This document shows, piece by piece, positions 8,086 through 16,038 of a DNA stretch of 36,313 nt. Each line of letters opens with the position of its first letter. Positions within the stretch are counted from its first letter, which is position 1. The stretch is from CAZSHX01 sp964606895. Its GTDB lineage: Bacteria > Bacteroidota > Ignavibacteria > Kapaibacteriales > UBA2268. Made by a program: the position numbers and the translations under genes. The notes beneath the pieces were generated by a model. It saw nothing but the letters and a program-made list of their open reading frames with translations, did not search any database and was not told where the DNA came from. The DNA lies in contig CAZSHX010000046.1 in assembly GCA_964606895.1 (NCBI GenBank), forward strand, positions 1 through 36,313. Reading direction: 5' to 3'.

Positions 8086-10215
8086 CTACTTCTCCCCATT
8101 GCAATAGTCTTCTATCACCTGCTTGGCTTCGCGGCACCCCAACCCGTCGGCTTTTTTGAGGTCGGGACATGCCAATTCAATCTGATTCAGCTGAATACGG
8201 CACAACGCCCTCTGGAAAAATCCGTAGCCAAAATTCGGATTCATCGAAACAAGTTTATCGCATTGCTTAATCGAATTCTTGTAGTCTTTCAGGTTGTATT
8301 TTGCTACTGCCATTTCGTAAACCGCCATGAAGTTTCGCGGTTCGAGCTTCAGTGATATTTCGAGATCTTTCACTGCACCTTTGTAGTCTTCTGCTTCCAC
8401 CTTCAGGTATGCCCTTTCGAAATATGCCTTATCATTTTTTTGATTAAGTTCTATACATTTGTCCAAGTTAATTCTGGCATTTTTGAAATCACCCAGTTTT
8501 TTTTGAATCATCGCTTTATCGTAGTATAACTGAGAATTCAAAGGACGTACAGAAATCGCACTGTCCAAATCAGCCAATGCACCTTTGAAGTCGCCTGCTT
8601 TTGCTTTTTCGTTAACCCTTGCTTCGGCATAGAAATTGGAATTCATGAATTTCTCAATAATTTTAATTTTCTGTTCGGGGCTGATGTTCAAAAACTCGGG
8701 AATATTTGCCGCCAGATTATCGGGACTCATGTATTCAAGGCAGACAGGGGGCGAGTCCATTCCGTTTTCATCAATATGAGTAAGATATAATTTCGTGTAG
8801 GCACCCTTGACTTTCGAACTGAACACAAGCCATTTCCCGTTCGGCGAAAAAGAGTGCCATGAATTCATGTAGTCTGTATTGCAATTCATGAGGCGTGGCA
8901 AACCGCCGTTTGCAGGCATTATATATAATTTGCTGTCGGGTTGCAAAAGCATGAAATTTTTGGATTGAGTGAAAACAACCCATTTGCCGTCAGGTGAAAA
9001 TTTAGGGAAATAGTTGCTCATATCATTTCCCGATGCACCCGCAAAAGGCTCTGCCGTTCCGCCTTTTCCGCCGTTGAAAGGAATTCTGTAAATATCGTAA
9101 AAGAATCTGCGAGTTCCATCAATAAATTCTTTGGCAACCGATGTAGGCAAAATCGCTTTTCCTGATTTTTCTGCTTCCATGTTGGTAAAAGCCTTTGTTC
9201 TGCAGATATAAAGATATTTCCCGTCGGGCGACCAAATCGGATTGCTTTGAACCAATGAAGTATCGTCGGCTCCTTTCAGTGCAAAATACTTTTTCTCTTT
9301 TCTGTCATAAATCGCAATTATTCCCTTAATCGGAAAAAAAAGCTGTGAGTACATAAGGTCATCCAATGAAACGAAAATCGAACGGTCTTTGACGGTACTT
9401 GCAACATATCGTCCATCAGGAGAGACACTCGAAAGCAGACCGTAGGTTTTTTTTCCGTCTTCTTGTTTGAAATCACTCCAACTTATAATTTTATCAATGG
9501 TTAAATGAATTTCATCGGAAATATCCGAAATGGCATAAGAACCTTTGTCGTTAGCATAATCAACATCCATTCCGATTACTTTGCCATCACTCGAAAATGA
9601 ATGACAATTTGCACAAACAGGAAGTTTTTCAATCAATATATTAGCTCGTGAAGATGAAGATACCTTCCCAAGCCGCCACGAGATTGTTTCAAGATTATTA
9701 ATTGCATATTTAAATGGGAGAGTTACTGTTCGGAAAAAAATTGGAGCCCCGACGGAATCCTTTGATGTGCGGAATAAAATTTGGGCTGAAGTAAGAATTT
9801 TATTCGGTTCGGATTTATTGAAGCCGATAATTAGTAATTTCGCATTTTTTTCAATTGACAAATTCTTTATTTTCTCCCATTGTTCCTTTTCGGGTAACCA
9901 TTTTGAATCGCTCAGCACAGGAGATGTTTCTTTCAAATCATCATTAACCAAAAAATAGGCAATCCACAAATCTGCACCGGTGGAGTCGTTCCAGTAAATG
10001 GTCGGGGGTGCAATTTCGGGCGGAAAGATTGTATTATTCGCAGGATACATTATGTCAATGCCGGAAGGAGCAATTCCTTTTTTCCAATCAGTAAAGAGTT
10101 TTTCCGGCTGGCTTTGCTGGAAACTGCTCGCAAAAAAAAGAATCAAAGCAAGGCATGCAAAAACGGTGGCAAACTTCTGAATTTTACTGTAATTTTTAAC
10201 TATGATTAATCTCAT
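8086..10215 (-). CDS. Exported PD40 beta-propeller protein with CxxCH heme motif and C-terminal TPRs
   Basis: This protein of about 709 residues has an N-terminal membrane/signal segment (ATVFACLALILFFASS). An early beta domain (IDIMYPANNTIFPPEIAPPTIYW) is followed by a single heme-binding motif, CANCH. Next comes a TolB/PD40-like propeller with repeats such as SPDGRYVAS, SPDGKYLYI, SPDGKWVVF and SPNGKWLVF. The C-terminus has at least four TPR units (about 150 residues) built on DLDSAISVRPLNSQLYYDKA, LDKCIELNQKNDKAYFERA and similar. The likely start is ATG 10215, 8 nt after GGA; ATG 10224 or TTG 10269 are alternatives. Similar proteins in Bacteroidota are sometimes labelled cytochrome c biosynthesis proteins; the role is not known. 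A periplasmic redox-associated scaffold is an inference. Confidence 0.8.
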   Translation of the reverse strand: MRLIIVKNYSKIQKFATVFACLALILFFASSFQQSQPEKLFTDWKKGIAPSGIDIMYPANNTIFPPEIAPPTIYWNDSTGADLWIAYFLVNDDLKETSPVLSDSKWLPEKEQWEKIKNLSIEKNAKLLIIGFNKSEPNKILTSAQILFRTSKDSVGAPIFFRTVTLPFKYAINNLETISWRLGKVSSSSRANILIEKLPVCANCHSFSSDGKVIGMDVDYANDKGSYAISDISDEIHLTIDKIISWSDFKQEDGKKTYGLLSSVSPDGRYVASTVKDRSIFVSLDDLMYSQLFFPIKGIIAIYDRKEKKYFALKGADDTSLVQSNPIWSPDGKYLYICRTKAFTNMEAEKSGKAILPTSVAKEFIDGTRRFFYDIYRIPFNGGKGGTAEPFAGASGNDMSNYFPKFSPDGKWVVFTQSKNFMLLQPDSKLYIMPANGGLPRLMNCNTDYMNSWHSFSPNGKWLVFSSKVKGAYTKLYLTHIDENGMDSPPVCLEYMSPDNLAANIPEFLNISPEQKIKIIEKFMNSNFYAEARVNEKAKAGDFKGALADLDSAISVRPLNSQLYYDKAMIQKKLGDFKNARINLDKCIELNQKNDKAYFERAYLKVEAEDYKGAVKDLEISLKLEPRNFMAVYEMAVAKYNLKDYKNSIKQCDKLVSMNPNFGYGFFQRALCRIQLNQIELACPDLKKADGLGCREAKQVIEDYCNGEK

Positions 10216-10358
10216 CGAATTCATCCAAAATATTAAACAATACAATTTTGAAAATATGTAAAGAATCAACTGAAAAATACGAATTATTTGTGTGAGAAAA
10301 AAAATATTTAATATTTTAAAAAATAGTTGTAACTTTTTTGGTGGAGGTTAAATTAATC

Positions 10359-10398
10359 AAAAAGGCAGTTCGCACAAAATACGGACTGCCTTTTTTTT
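10359..10398. terminator. Strong bidirectional terminator-like hairpin
   Basis: AAAAAGGCAGTTCG pairs with CGGACTGCCTTTTTTTT across a 9-nt loop (one wobble). It has A-rich and T-rich flanks and so could act on either strand. It separates the PD40 gene from the 21-bp repeat region. Confidence 0.75.
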
Positions 10399-10490
10399 AT
10401 TGATTGTCATGAGTTTTCACCTGATTGCAAAGAAAAAACAACTATGAACAATCGCAGAAGTAATATTTGTGAATGTATCCTTTATATGAG

Positions 10491-10742
10491 TGAACGAATC
10501 CGCTTTAGGAGTGGACGTTTCCGCTTTAGGAGTGGGCATTTCCGTTATAAGAATGAACGTTTCCGCTTTAGGAGTGAACATTTCCATCGTACGGGTGAAC
10601 GTTTCTATTATGCGGGTGGTCATTTCCGCATGGAAATATTAACCCGCATAAGTATTTTAATTACCTGCATAGATATTTTGATTACCCGCATAAGTATTTC
10701 AATTACCCGCATAAAGGGAATAATCATCCGCATACATATTTA
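10491..10742. repeat. Array of twelve contiguous 21-bp repeats in two subfamilies
   Basis: Seven units of type A (based on TGAACGTTTCCGCTTTAGGA, 10491-10637) are followed without a break by five units of type B (based on AATTACCCGCATAAGTATTT, 10638-10742). All units are exactly 21 bp and in register, for 252 bp. Because 21 is a multiple of three, ORFs stay open on both strands (10444-10788 plus, 10417-10623 minus), giving 7-residue peptide repeats such as ERFRFRS or ETFTPKA. I see no ribosome site or start that makes either ORF convincing, so I list the region as a repeat and not as a gene. Confidence 0.85.
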
Positions 10743-10814
10743 CACAATAATTATGTCGGAAACGAAAAGAATTTATTCTGAAATGTAAAAACAGGCGAGA
10801 GATTTATAAAACAA

Positions 10815-10843
10815 AAGTCCCGCATCGTTCAAACGCAGGACTT
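10815..10843 (-). terminator. Terminator of the FISUMP gene
   Basis: AAGTCC..GC pairs with GC..GGACTT around a loop. On the minus strand the stem is followed by TTTTGTTTT. It lies about 35 bp past the stop of the FISUMP gene that ends at 10879. Confidence 0.7.
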
Positions 10844-10878
10844 CAATAATCATAATTATGAAAGATTCAAACAGACAT

Positions 10879-11820
10879 TTACTTATCTTTGACACAACGA
10901 ACTGAATAGCCAAATTTCTTATAGTAGAGGCTCCTGTAGATTCCTAAATGATAATAGTCCAAGTACCTAAGCCATGGATTTGTTGTATTGTCCTCCGTAG
11001 AAGACCACCAAAAGCCATCGTACCTTATGGATGTGAATGAACCATTGCTGCCGCCACGATCGCCTCCAGGAAGGGCTGAAAAGCCACTGAAATCTGTCGC
11101 TCCGCTGTTGGGATTAGACCAATGACTAGTACCTGTTTCTTTTAGCTTGCCTCCTTCATCTGTCCCTCGCCATTCGCCTCCTTTATCGACCTCGTCTTGT
11201 GTCATTCCCAAACCAATCTCAAGTGTTTTCCATTCTGAATCACTCGGTACATGCCAGCCTACAGGTGCTAACCCCCGAGAATCATCTACGGCAAACCAGT
11301 TGAATAACTTTCCGTATATTTTTCCAATCGAATCAGAATTATCATAATAACACCATGCACCAGTTCCTAGAAGTCCCCAATAAACACTATCCCTTACTTC
11401 AGGAATTGAATCTCCATTTCGGTAATGGTCAACATTAAGGTTTTTGAGCATCCAAACCTGCGAGCCAATTGTAAGGGGTTGCCATTGGTCAATGTAAAAG
11501 ATAATGCTGTCAATACTGCTTATTTTATATGGTTTGGGATAGGAGAAGATGTAAACATTTAAAATATCTCTTTGAATATCATCTTTTTCAAATTTAATAC
11601 TTCCGATGATTTCAGTCGGGTAATATGCAATAAGCGTATCATCGTAATGAATTCTCATAACATAATTATTCTTTTTGTCAATAACATTTAAGCTGTCAAT
11701 TTCATTTAGTTTATATTCCTTTGTGCTTCCGTCCTGAAGATAGAATTTCACCAGCGGCTCCGCCGAATACAGCGAAGCAAAGCAAAAGAAAATTGCGATG
11801 TAAAGAAATGAGTTTTTCAT
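10879..11820 (-). CDS. FISUMP-domain exported surface protein (intact paralogue)
   Basis: This 313-residue protein has a signal peptide (about 1-20, ending at LYSAEP), a beta-rich N-domain of about 110 residues, and a FISUMP (TIGR02145/Fib_succ_major, C-type-lectin-like) domain from LTIGSQVWMLKNLNVDHYRNG to the C-terminus. Family landmarks are all present: RGLAPVGWHVPSDSEWKTLE, FSGFSALPGGDR, FWWSST and GYSVRCVKD. The N-domain is nearly identical to that of the broken paralogue at 5061-5984. The lectin-like part differs, especially just after FWWSST, where DNTTNPWLRYLDYYHLG has a different composition from the paralogue. The start is ATG 11820 with AGGTTAAC directly upstream. The role is unknown; a surface-binding function is inferred from the fold. 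Confidence 0.9.
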   Translation of the reverse strand: MKNSFLYIAIFFCFASLYSAEPLVKFYLQDGSTKEYKLNEIDSLNVIDKKNNYVMRIHYDDTLIAYYPTEIIGSIKFEKDDIQRDILNVYIFSYPKPYKISSIDSIIFYIDQWQPLTIGSQVWMLKNLNVDHYRNGDSIPEVRDSVYWGLLGTGAWCYYDNSDSIGKIYGKLFNWFAVDDSRGLAPVGWHVPSDSEWKTLEIGLGMTQDEVDKGGEWRGTDEGGKLKETGTSHWSNPNSGATDFSGFSALPGGDRGGSNGSFTSIRYDGFWWSSTEDNTTNPWLRYLDYYHLGIYRSLYYKKFGYSVRCVKDK

Positions 11821-12193
11821 GTTAACCTAAAAAGATTAAATAAACTTTTTCAAAACACAACTTACGAAAATAAACTAACAAAAAAAAGCTAACTTTCGGG
11901 GAGTAGAAACATTGAACAACCTCAATGGAGGTTACAAGGTATATCTTCAGGATAAAAATACTGGCAAAGTTGTAGAAAAATTTGTTACACTCAAAAGCAA
12001 ACAAGAGCTAATCCTGAATACCTTAAATGTAGTGTATAACACATAGGGTAAAGTTAGGTTATTACTATAATGAATTTCGTACAATATTAATTTTCTATTC
12101 TTGTCTTATTTTGTACATTTAATCGTTAAATCAATGAAGAATATTAGACAATTAAATGATAAATTTAAGAGAAATATTTAAAACAAGAATTTA
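11821..12193. other. Intergenic region with a possible coding remnant
   Basis: This AT-rich stretch lies between the divergent FISUMP and PIN genes. On the plus strand, 11906-12046 reads without a stop as a plausible beta-strand C-terminus (YKVYLQDKNTGKVVEKFVTL) ending at TAG 12044. No start codon in frame and no upstream domain is present. It looks like the end of an exported beta-sandwich protein left after a deletion, but it is too short to be sure. Promoters for the two flanking genes must also lie here. Confidence 0.35.
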
Positions 12194-12654
12194 ATGAAAC
12201 AAAGAATTTACATAGATACTTCAGTTTTTGGTGGATACTTTGATTTTGAATTTGAAGAATTTATCAAACCCCTCTTTCAAATGATAAGGAATGAAGAGTT
12301 TAGAGTTATTTATTCGGTATAACAGAAAAGGAACTTATAGATGCTCCAGTACAGGTAAAACAATTGATTCGAAGTTTACCTTTGGCTAATATTGATTTTG
12401 TTGAGGTTACAGCTGAAGCTGTTGAACTTGCATTGACTTACATAAATGAAAATGTTGTGGGCAAATCAAGTTATGATGATTGTTTGCACATTGCTTTGGC
12501 TACTATTCACAAGGCAGATTATCTTGAAAGCTGGAATTTCAAACATATAGTTAATGTTAATCGAATAAGAGGATATAATTCTGTAAATTTGAAACTTGGA
12601 TTATCAACATTAGACATTCGTTCACCAAGGGAATTTTTGAAATATGAAGACTAA
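12194..12654 (+). pseudogene. PIN-domain (VapC-like) toxin, frameshifted
   Basis: The ORF opens at ATG 12194 with MKQRIYIDTSVFGGYFD, whose first acidic residue (Asp9) is the usual PIN-domain metal ligand. It stops at about 12322. The family sequence resumes one frame over at about 12321 (ITEKELIDAPVQVKQLI), and the open frame from there to TAA 12652 contains the C-terminal acidic motif SYDDCLHIALATIHKADYL and the end WNFKHIVN. A 1-nt deletion near 12319-12322 (TCGGTATAAC) explains the break. The intact protein would have about 152 residues, a normal PIN length. The downstream 53-codon gene overlaps its end and is probably its antitoxin or partner. It is a pseudogene unless the frameshift is a sequence error. 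Confidence 0.8.
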
Positions 12655-12805
12655 ATCGGAAAAAAAGAAAGAATTTGATGCAGTATTATTTATGCGTCAG
12701 GTACGTGATAAAATCAGTTCTGAAATTGCTGATTTATCTAAAGAACAAATAATTGATTATTTCAACAAGAACAAACCCAAAGAAAGAATTTTGCCAATTG
12801 CTTAG
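12644..12805 (+). CDS. Small partner protein of the PIN gene
   Basis: This 53-residue, highly charged protein starts at ATG 12644 inside the last codons of the PIN gene (11-bp overlap) and ends at TAG 12803-12805. It reads MKTKSEKKKEFDAVLFMRQV, then RDKISSEIADLSKEQIIDYF, then a Lys-rich tail. The pattern, basic N-terminus, then FMRQVRDKISxEIxxLSxEQIIDYF, is one often encoded next to PIN-domain genes in Bacteroidota and related phyla. The overlap indicates translational coupling. A role as the antitoxin is inferred from position only. Terminator hairpins follow within 15 bp. Confidence 0.7.
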   Translation: MKTKSEKKKEFDAVLFMRQVRDKISSEIADLSKEQIIDYFNKNKPKERILPIA

Positions 12806-12847
12806 CGGCAATTTTTTGTTTTTGAAAAATCATGGTTTTTCAAAAAC
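12797..12847 (+). terminator. Tandem terminator hairpins after the PIN module
   Basis: A short stem ATTGC/GCAAT (about 12797-12812) is followed by TTTTTT. A second, perfect 12-bp inverted repeat follows: GTTTTTGAAAAA (12818-12829) with TTTTTCAAAAAC (12836-12847) around a 6-nt loop. The first fits plus-strand termination; the second is symmetrical. Confidence 0.7.
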
Positions 12848-12992
12848 AAACAATTAAATGAAATATCATTATCTGTTTTGATTCAGCCCTCTTTTATTAG
12901 ACCCTAAAAAAAAATATTCAATGCTTGTATCCTATTCCCAAATTTATCTCTCATACTATTTTTAAATCATGTAAAGAATTTGGAAAAACAAT

Positions 12993-13487
12993 TTGACAAA
13001 ACAGGAAAAATTCATGGAGGACTTTCAGCCTCTTTACGGGAAGTTGTGGAAATTCATTTTATCCAGAACACGGAACAGGGAAACAGCAAAAGACATCCTT
13101 TCCGAAACTGTTTTGATTGCTTATGAAAAATTCGAATCTCTGAAAAACGAACAAGCTTTCCTGAGTTTTTTATTCACTATTGCAAGCCGAGTTGGTACTG
13201 CTTTGCTGAAAAAGAACAATGGCATTGAACACTTAGAAAATTTCGAACTTGATGACTTCAGAGGGAATTATATTTCTCCGGAAGATGAAACAGATATTCA
13301 GTTATTATACAAATTTCTTGATGAATTACCCGAAAAACAAAAAGAGGCTATTATCCTTTTTGATATATTCGGTTTCAGCCGGAGTGAAATCGCAGAAATA
13401 CAGAATTCAAATATCACAAATGTAAAAATCCGGCTTTACCGCGGCAGGAGACACCTTGAAAAACTTATGAAAGAAAATAATATATGA
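12993..13487 (+). CDS. ECF-type RNA polymerase sigma factor
   Basis: The protein has 164 residues with the two domains of an extracytoplasmic-function sigma factor. Region 2 spans about residues 13-75 (FQPLYGKLWKFILSRTRN, KDILSETVLIAYEKFESL). Region 4 spans about 110-160 (LPEKQKEAIILFDIFGFSRS, then EIAEIQNSN as the recognition helix). TTG 12993 or ATG 13014 could be the start; AGGAAAAA precedes the ATG at a good distance, so residues 1-7 may not be translated. The next gene starts at ATG 13484 and overlaps it by 4 bp. That gene encodes a membrane protein in the position of an anti-sigma factor, so this sigma factor is probably held inactive at the membrane until an envelope signal arrives. 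Its regulon is unknown. Confidence 0.9.
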   Translation: MTKQEKFMEDFQPLYGKLWKFILSRTRNRETAKDILSETVLIAYEKFESLKNEQAFLSFLFTIASRVGTALLKKNNGIEHLENFELDDFRGNYISPEDETDIQLLYKFLDELPEKQKEAIILFDIFGFSRSEIAEIQNSNITNVKIRLYRGRRHLEKLMKENNI

Positions 13488-15394
13488 AAAAAGATATACA
13501 AATATTATTTAATAAAGTGAAAAAACTTGAAGCCACTAATTTGCCGCTTTCTGATGAAGAAATCCGGAACTTGATTGAAACCGGCAAATCTTCAGTGCTT
13601 CAGGATAAATCCAACAATATATTCAGTAAAAAATGGAGAAAGAAAATGATAGCTATTGGGTCAATTCTTGCAGGAGCATCTATTTCATTGATGCTTCTTT
13701 TCAGTCAACATGGAAGCACCGGAGCAAATTCCGACAGAATAAAATCAGCAGTGAACCCGGGTTCTACACAAACTTTAGCCTCAATATCAGCAAATAATTT
13801 CAATGATACAGCATTACCCGATTCATCCGTAGATTCTAAAAAATCAGTAGAAACGGATAAAGATAAAGAATTCATCCTTAAGTCATTTGATGAAGTTCCA
13901 CCAGATTATATCATGAAAAAATCACCTGATTTTAAATGGAATGAAATTGAATACGACCAACTCTCAACCGAGTTTATCGGCAAGCAGGTTTTCAGTATTA
14001 TTAATAAAGAAAAAGAATTGAAAGGAGCCAAGCATTACAGTACAAAAATCGAATTTGAAGACCTAATCAGAGTTTATAATGAAATTAGCGGAGATATGTC
14101 CGAATTTGAGTACTTCGGCATAAAGGACATAGGACAATTGTCTGATAAAGAATTTTATGCAAAGTTGGAAAATACGCTTGCTGAAATTATACAAAAGAAA
14201 AAAATTTCGGATGAAGTCTATAGAAAATTTGAACTTTATGCAATGATTTCTCACAAACTTGCTAATAATTTTTCGGGAGTAAACTTCTTGTCGTTAAATA
14301 CTGAAGAACTTGAAAAAATCGGCATAAAAATGAATGATTCAAGTTATTACTATCAGTCTGAAACTATATTCGAAAAAATACCTGAATGGTTAGATAAAGA
14401 AATGATGAAACATAGCTTTCCTGAGGAGCGAAATAAACCTGTTTTAATTAAGTACAATAAATATGTTTTTTGGTGGTGCAGAAATGACGTTAGCAATAAT
14501 AAAATTCAGTTCGTGGATGGATTCAATGAACCGGATTTCTCGACAATCTCCGAAAAGAATGACACGACAAGGGTTTTTGCCTGTATGGCACAATACATGA
14601 AGGATTACTCAGGTTGGAAGTTTGAAGATTATAATCCTTTAAGTCCTGTCTTTTCAGGAATTGATTTTAATACCGGTCTAAGTATTTCACCTCTGTTGTA
14701 TTATGGTACAGGAGGCTTGAAGAATTATTACGATTTGCACAAACAATTCAGGGAAATTAATGCAAGCTGGCGAAAAGATGGAGTTGACAAGCAAACAAAA
14801 GATTCATTGCAAAAGCTTGAATTGAGAATTTTCAAGGATACCAGAAGACTACTGCAAAATCTTCAGGCAAATACTCTTCTTCCTGTTAAATTGCTTGTTC
14901 CTGACACAACAAATCCTAAATATAAAGGATTTCCGGCACAAACTGTATATTTTCTATTTGTTCCAAACGATGCTTTCCTGAATGCATTACCAAATAGATA
15001 CAGTGTTTCATTGAGAAAAGAAATTGATGCAATTAAAAAGATTGAGAGCGGTGAATTACCATATTATGAAGCCTGCAAGGGTCTTTCGTTTCAGGAAACT
15101 TTCTTTGATGTGTGCAAAATTGAATCTGAGAATATTAAAGATGTGAAAACCTATCCCAATCCTGCGAAAGGTATGACAAAACTTGATTTTACTTTATTGC
15201 AGGACAGGTTTGTCAATATTTCAATGTATGATTTGAATGGGAAATTTATCCGCGAAATCAAAAACTGGCAAAAGTTTTCATCAAAAAGAATTACTGTGGA
15301 CATAGACCTGAAGGATATCAGACAGGGTATGTATCTGATAACTGTATCAACCGATAAGGGTGAAAAAGTTGTTCAAAGATTAGTTGTGGAATGA
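13484..15394 (+). CDS. Anti-sigma-like membrane protein with a T9SS sorting domain
   Basis: This 636-residue protein starts in a 4-bp overlap with the sigma factor gene. It has an N-terminal cytoplasmic part of about 53 residues with no zinc-binding anti-sigma motif, one transmembrane helix at about 55-75 after KKWRKK, a large exported region of unknown fold (about 80-550), and a C-terminal type A sorting domain (about 550-636: VKTYPNPAKGMTKLDF, YDLNGKFIREI, DLKDIRQGMYLITVSTDKGE, VVQRLVVE). Sorting domains normally route proteins with a cleavable signal peptide to T9SS. Here the N-terminus looks like a signal-anchor behind a cytoplasmic tail, as in a membrane anti-sigma factor. Either the protein is cleaved and its exported part secreted, or it remains anchored. 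Position and overlap support a sigma-controlling role. Confidence 0.85.
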   Translation: MKKDIQILFNKVKKLEATNLPLSDEEIRNLIETGKSSVLQDKSNNIFSKKWRKKMIAIGSILAGASISLMLLFSQHGSTGANSDRIKSAVNPGSTQTLASISANNFNDTALPDSSVDSKKSVETDKDKEFILKSFDEVPPDYIMKKSPDFKWNEIEYDQLSTEFIGKQVFSIINKEKELKGAKHYSTKIEFEDLIRVYNEISGDMSEFEYFGIKDIGQLSDKEFYAKLENTLAEIIQKKKISDEVYRKFELYAMISHKLANNFSGVNFLSLNTEELEKIGIKMNDSSYYYQSETIFEKIPEWLDKEMMKHSFPEERNKPVLIKYNKYVFWWCRNDVSNNKIQFVDGFNEPDFSTISEKNDTTRVFACMAQYMKDYSGWKFEDYNPLSPVFSGIDFNTGLSISPLLYYGTGGLKNYYDLHKQFREINASWRKDGVDKQTKDSLQKLELRIFKDTRRLLQNLQANTLLPVKLLVPDTTNPKYKGFPAQTVYFLFVPNDAFLNALPNRYSVSLRKEIDAIKKIESGELPYYEACKGLSFQETFFDVCKIESENIKDVKTYPNPAKGMTKLDFTLLQDRFVNISMYDLNGKFIREIKNWQKFSSKRITVDIDLKDIRQGMYLITVSTDKGEKVVQRLVVE

Positions 15395-15449
15395 TTTTAA
15401 TTTTTTTTGATTAATGGCATTCTTCTGGTAATAAATCAAACAAAACTGT

Positions 15450-15485
15450 AAAGCTGAAGTGAACTCACCCTTTTACTTCAGCTTT
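15450..15485. terminator. Bidirectional terminator between convergent genes
   Basis: AAAGCTGAAGT (15450-15460) and ACTTCAGCTTT (15475-15485) form an 11-bp perfect stem. It lies between the plus-strand anti-sigma-like gene and the minus-strand CueP-like gene, whose stop codon (15473-15475) touches the stem. Confidence 0.75.
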
Positions 15486-16015
15486 ATAGTTGTTATACAG
15501 GTTCTGCTGTCATTTCTTGTGGCGATTATTTCTTCTCCTGAAAGAGAATTGTAAGACATTTGAAGTTTGATGTTCTTATTGCGTGGAAGCCAGATTTCAA
15601 AGAAACCGTGTTTTAATGTGGTGATATTCCCATCAAAATATATACTGCCTGTTTCATCTTTTGCTGTTAATCTGATTGTTTTTTCAGCTAATTCGCCTGA
15701 ACAACTCGAGGGATAGTGCAATTGGCACTGGTGAGTGGTTGTGACATAAGGTGCAACTGCAATGTACATGGCACTGTCGGGCAGGGCTTTCTTAACGATT
15801 CTACCGTCGGGAAAGTCAATAATAACTTCCTGAGGAGTAATGTGAGTTGTAATTTTGGGGGACGAATCTCTCCATTCGTTTCCTAAGGCTATCGCCTGTT
15901 TAGCATCGGCATTCGAAAGCGATTCGTAGTTTTTGTCATAAGCAGGGTCGGTTGAATTGGAACATGATATGACTAATGAACCAAGAACCAATAATAGCAA
16001 AAATGATGATTTCAT
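15473..16015 (-). CDS. cueP: CueP-like periplasmic copper-binding lipoprotein
   Basis: The protein has 180 residues from ATG 16015, which has ACGGAA at the right distance; longer in-frame starts at 16063 and 16042 lack one. A lipoprotein signal ends VISC (Cys18). The mature part matches CueP, the copper-binding protein first described in Salmonella: Cys97 and Cys105 in HQCQLHYPSSCSGEL, the strand motif HGFFEIWLPRNKNIKLQMSY, and Cys173 in the C-terminal RTCITTIKLK. These three cysteines correspond to CueP's copper ligands. Salmonella CueP is periplasmic and soluble; this one is lipid-anchored. It lies 23 bp after the barrel-HMA gene on the same strand, so the two probably form a copper-handling operon driven from the region around the dyad at 17331-17352. 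Confidence 0.85.
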   Translation of the reverse strand: MKSSFLLLLVLGSLVISCSNSTDPAYDKNYESLSNADAKQAIALGNEWRDSSPKITTHITPQEVIIDFPDGRIVKKALPDSAMYIAVAPYVTTTHQCQLHYPSSCSGELAEKTIRLTAKDETGSIYFDGNITTLKHGFFEIWLPRNKNIKLQMSYNSLSGEEIIATRNDSRTCITTIKLK

Positions 16016-16038
16016 AAAATTTCCGTAATTAATATTTT

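Noticed and set aside
10444..10788. Plus-strand ORF of 114 codons across the 21-bp repeats
   Set aside because: It is open because the 21-bp unit is a multiple of three; the minus strand is open too, no ribosome site precedes the start, and the tail is unrelated sequence. Kept as a repeat, not a gene.
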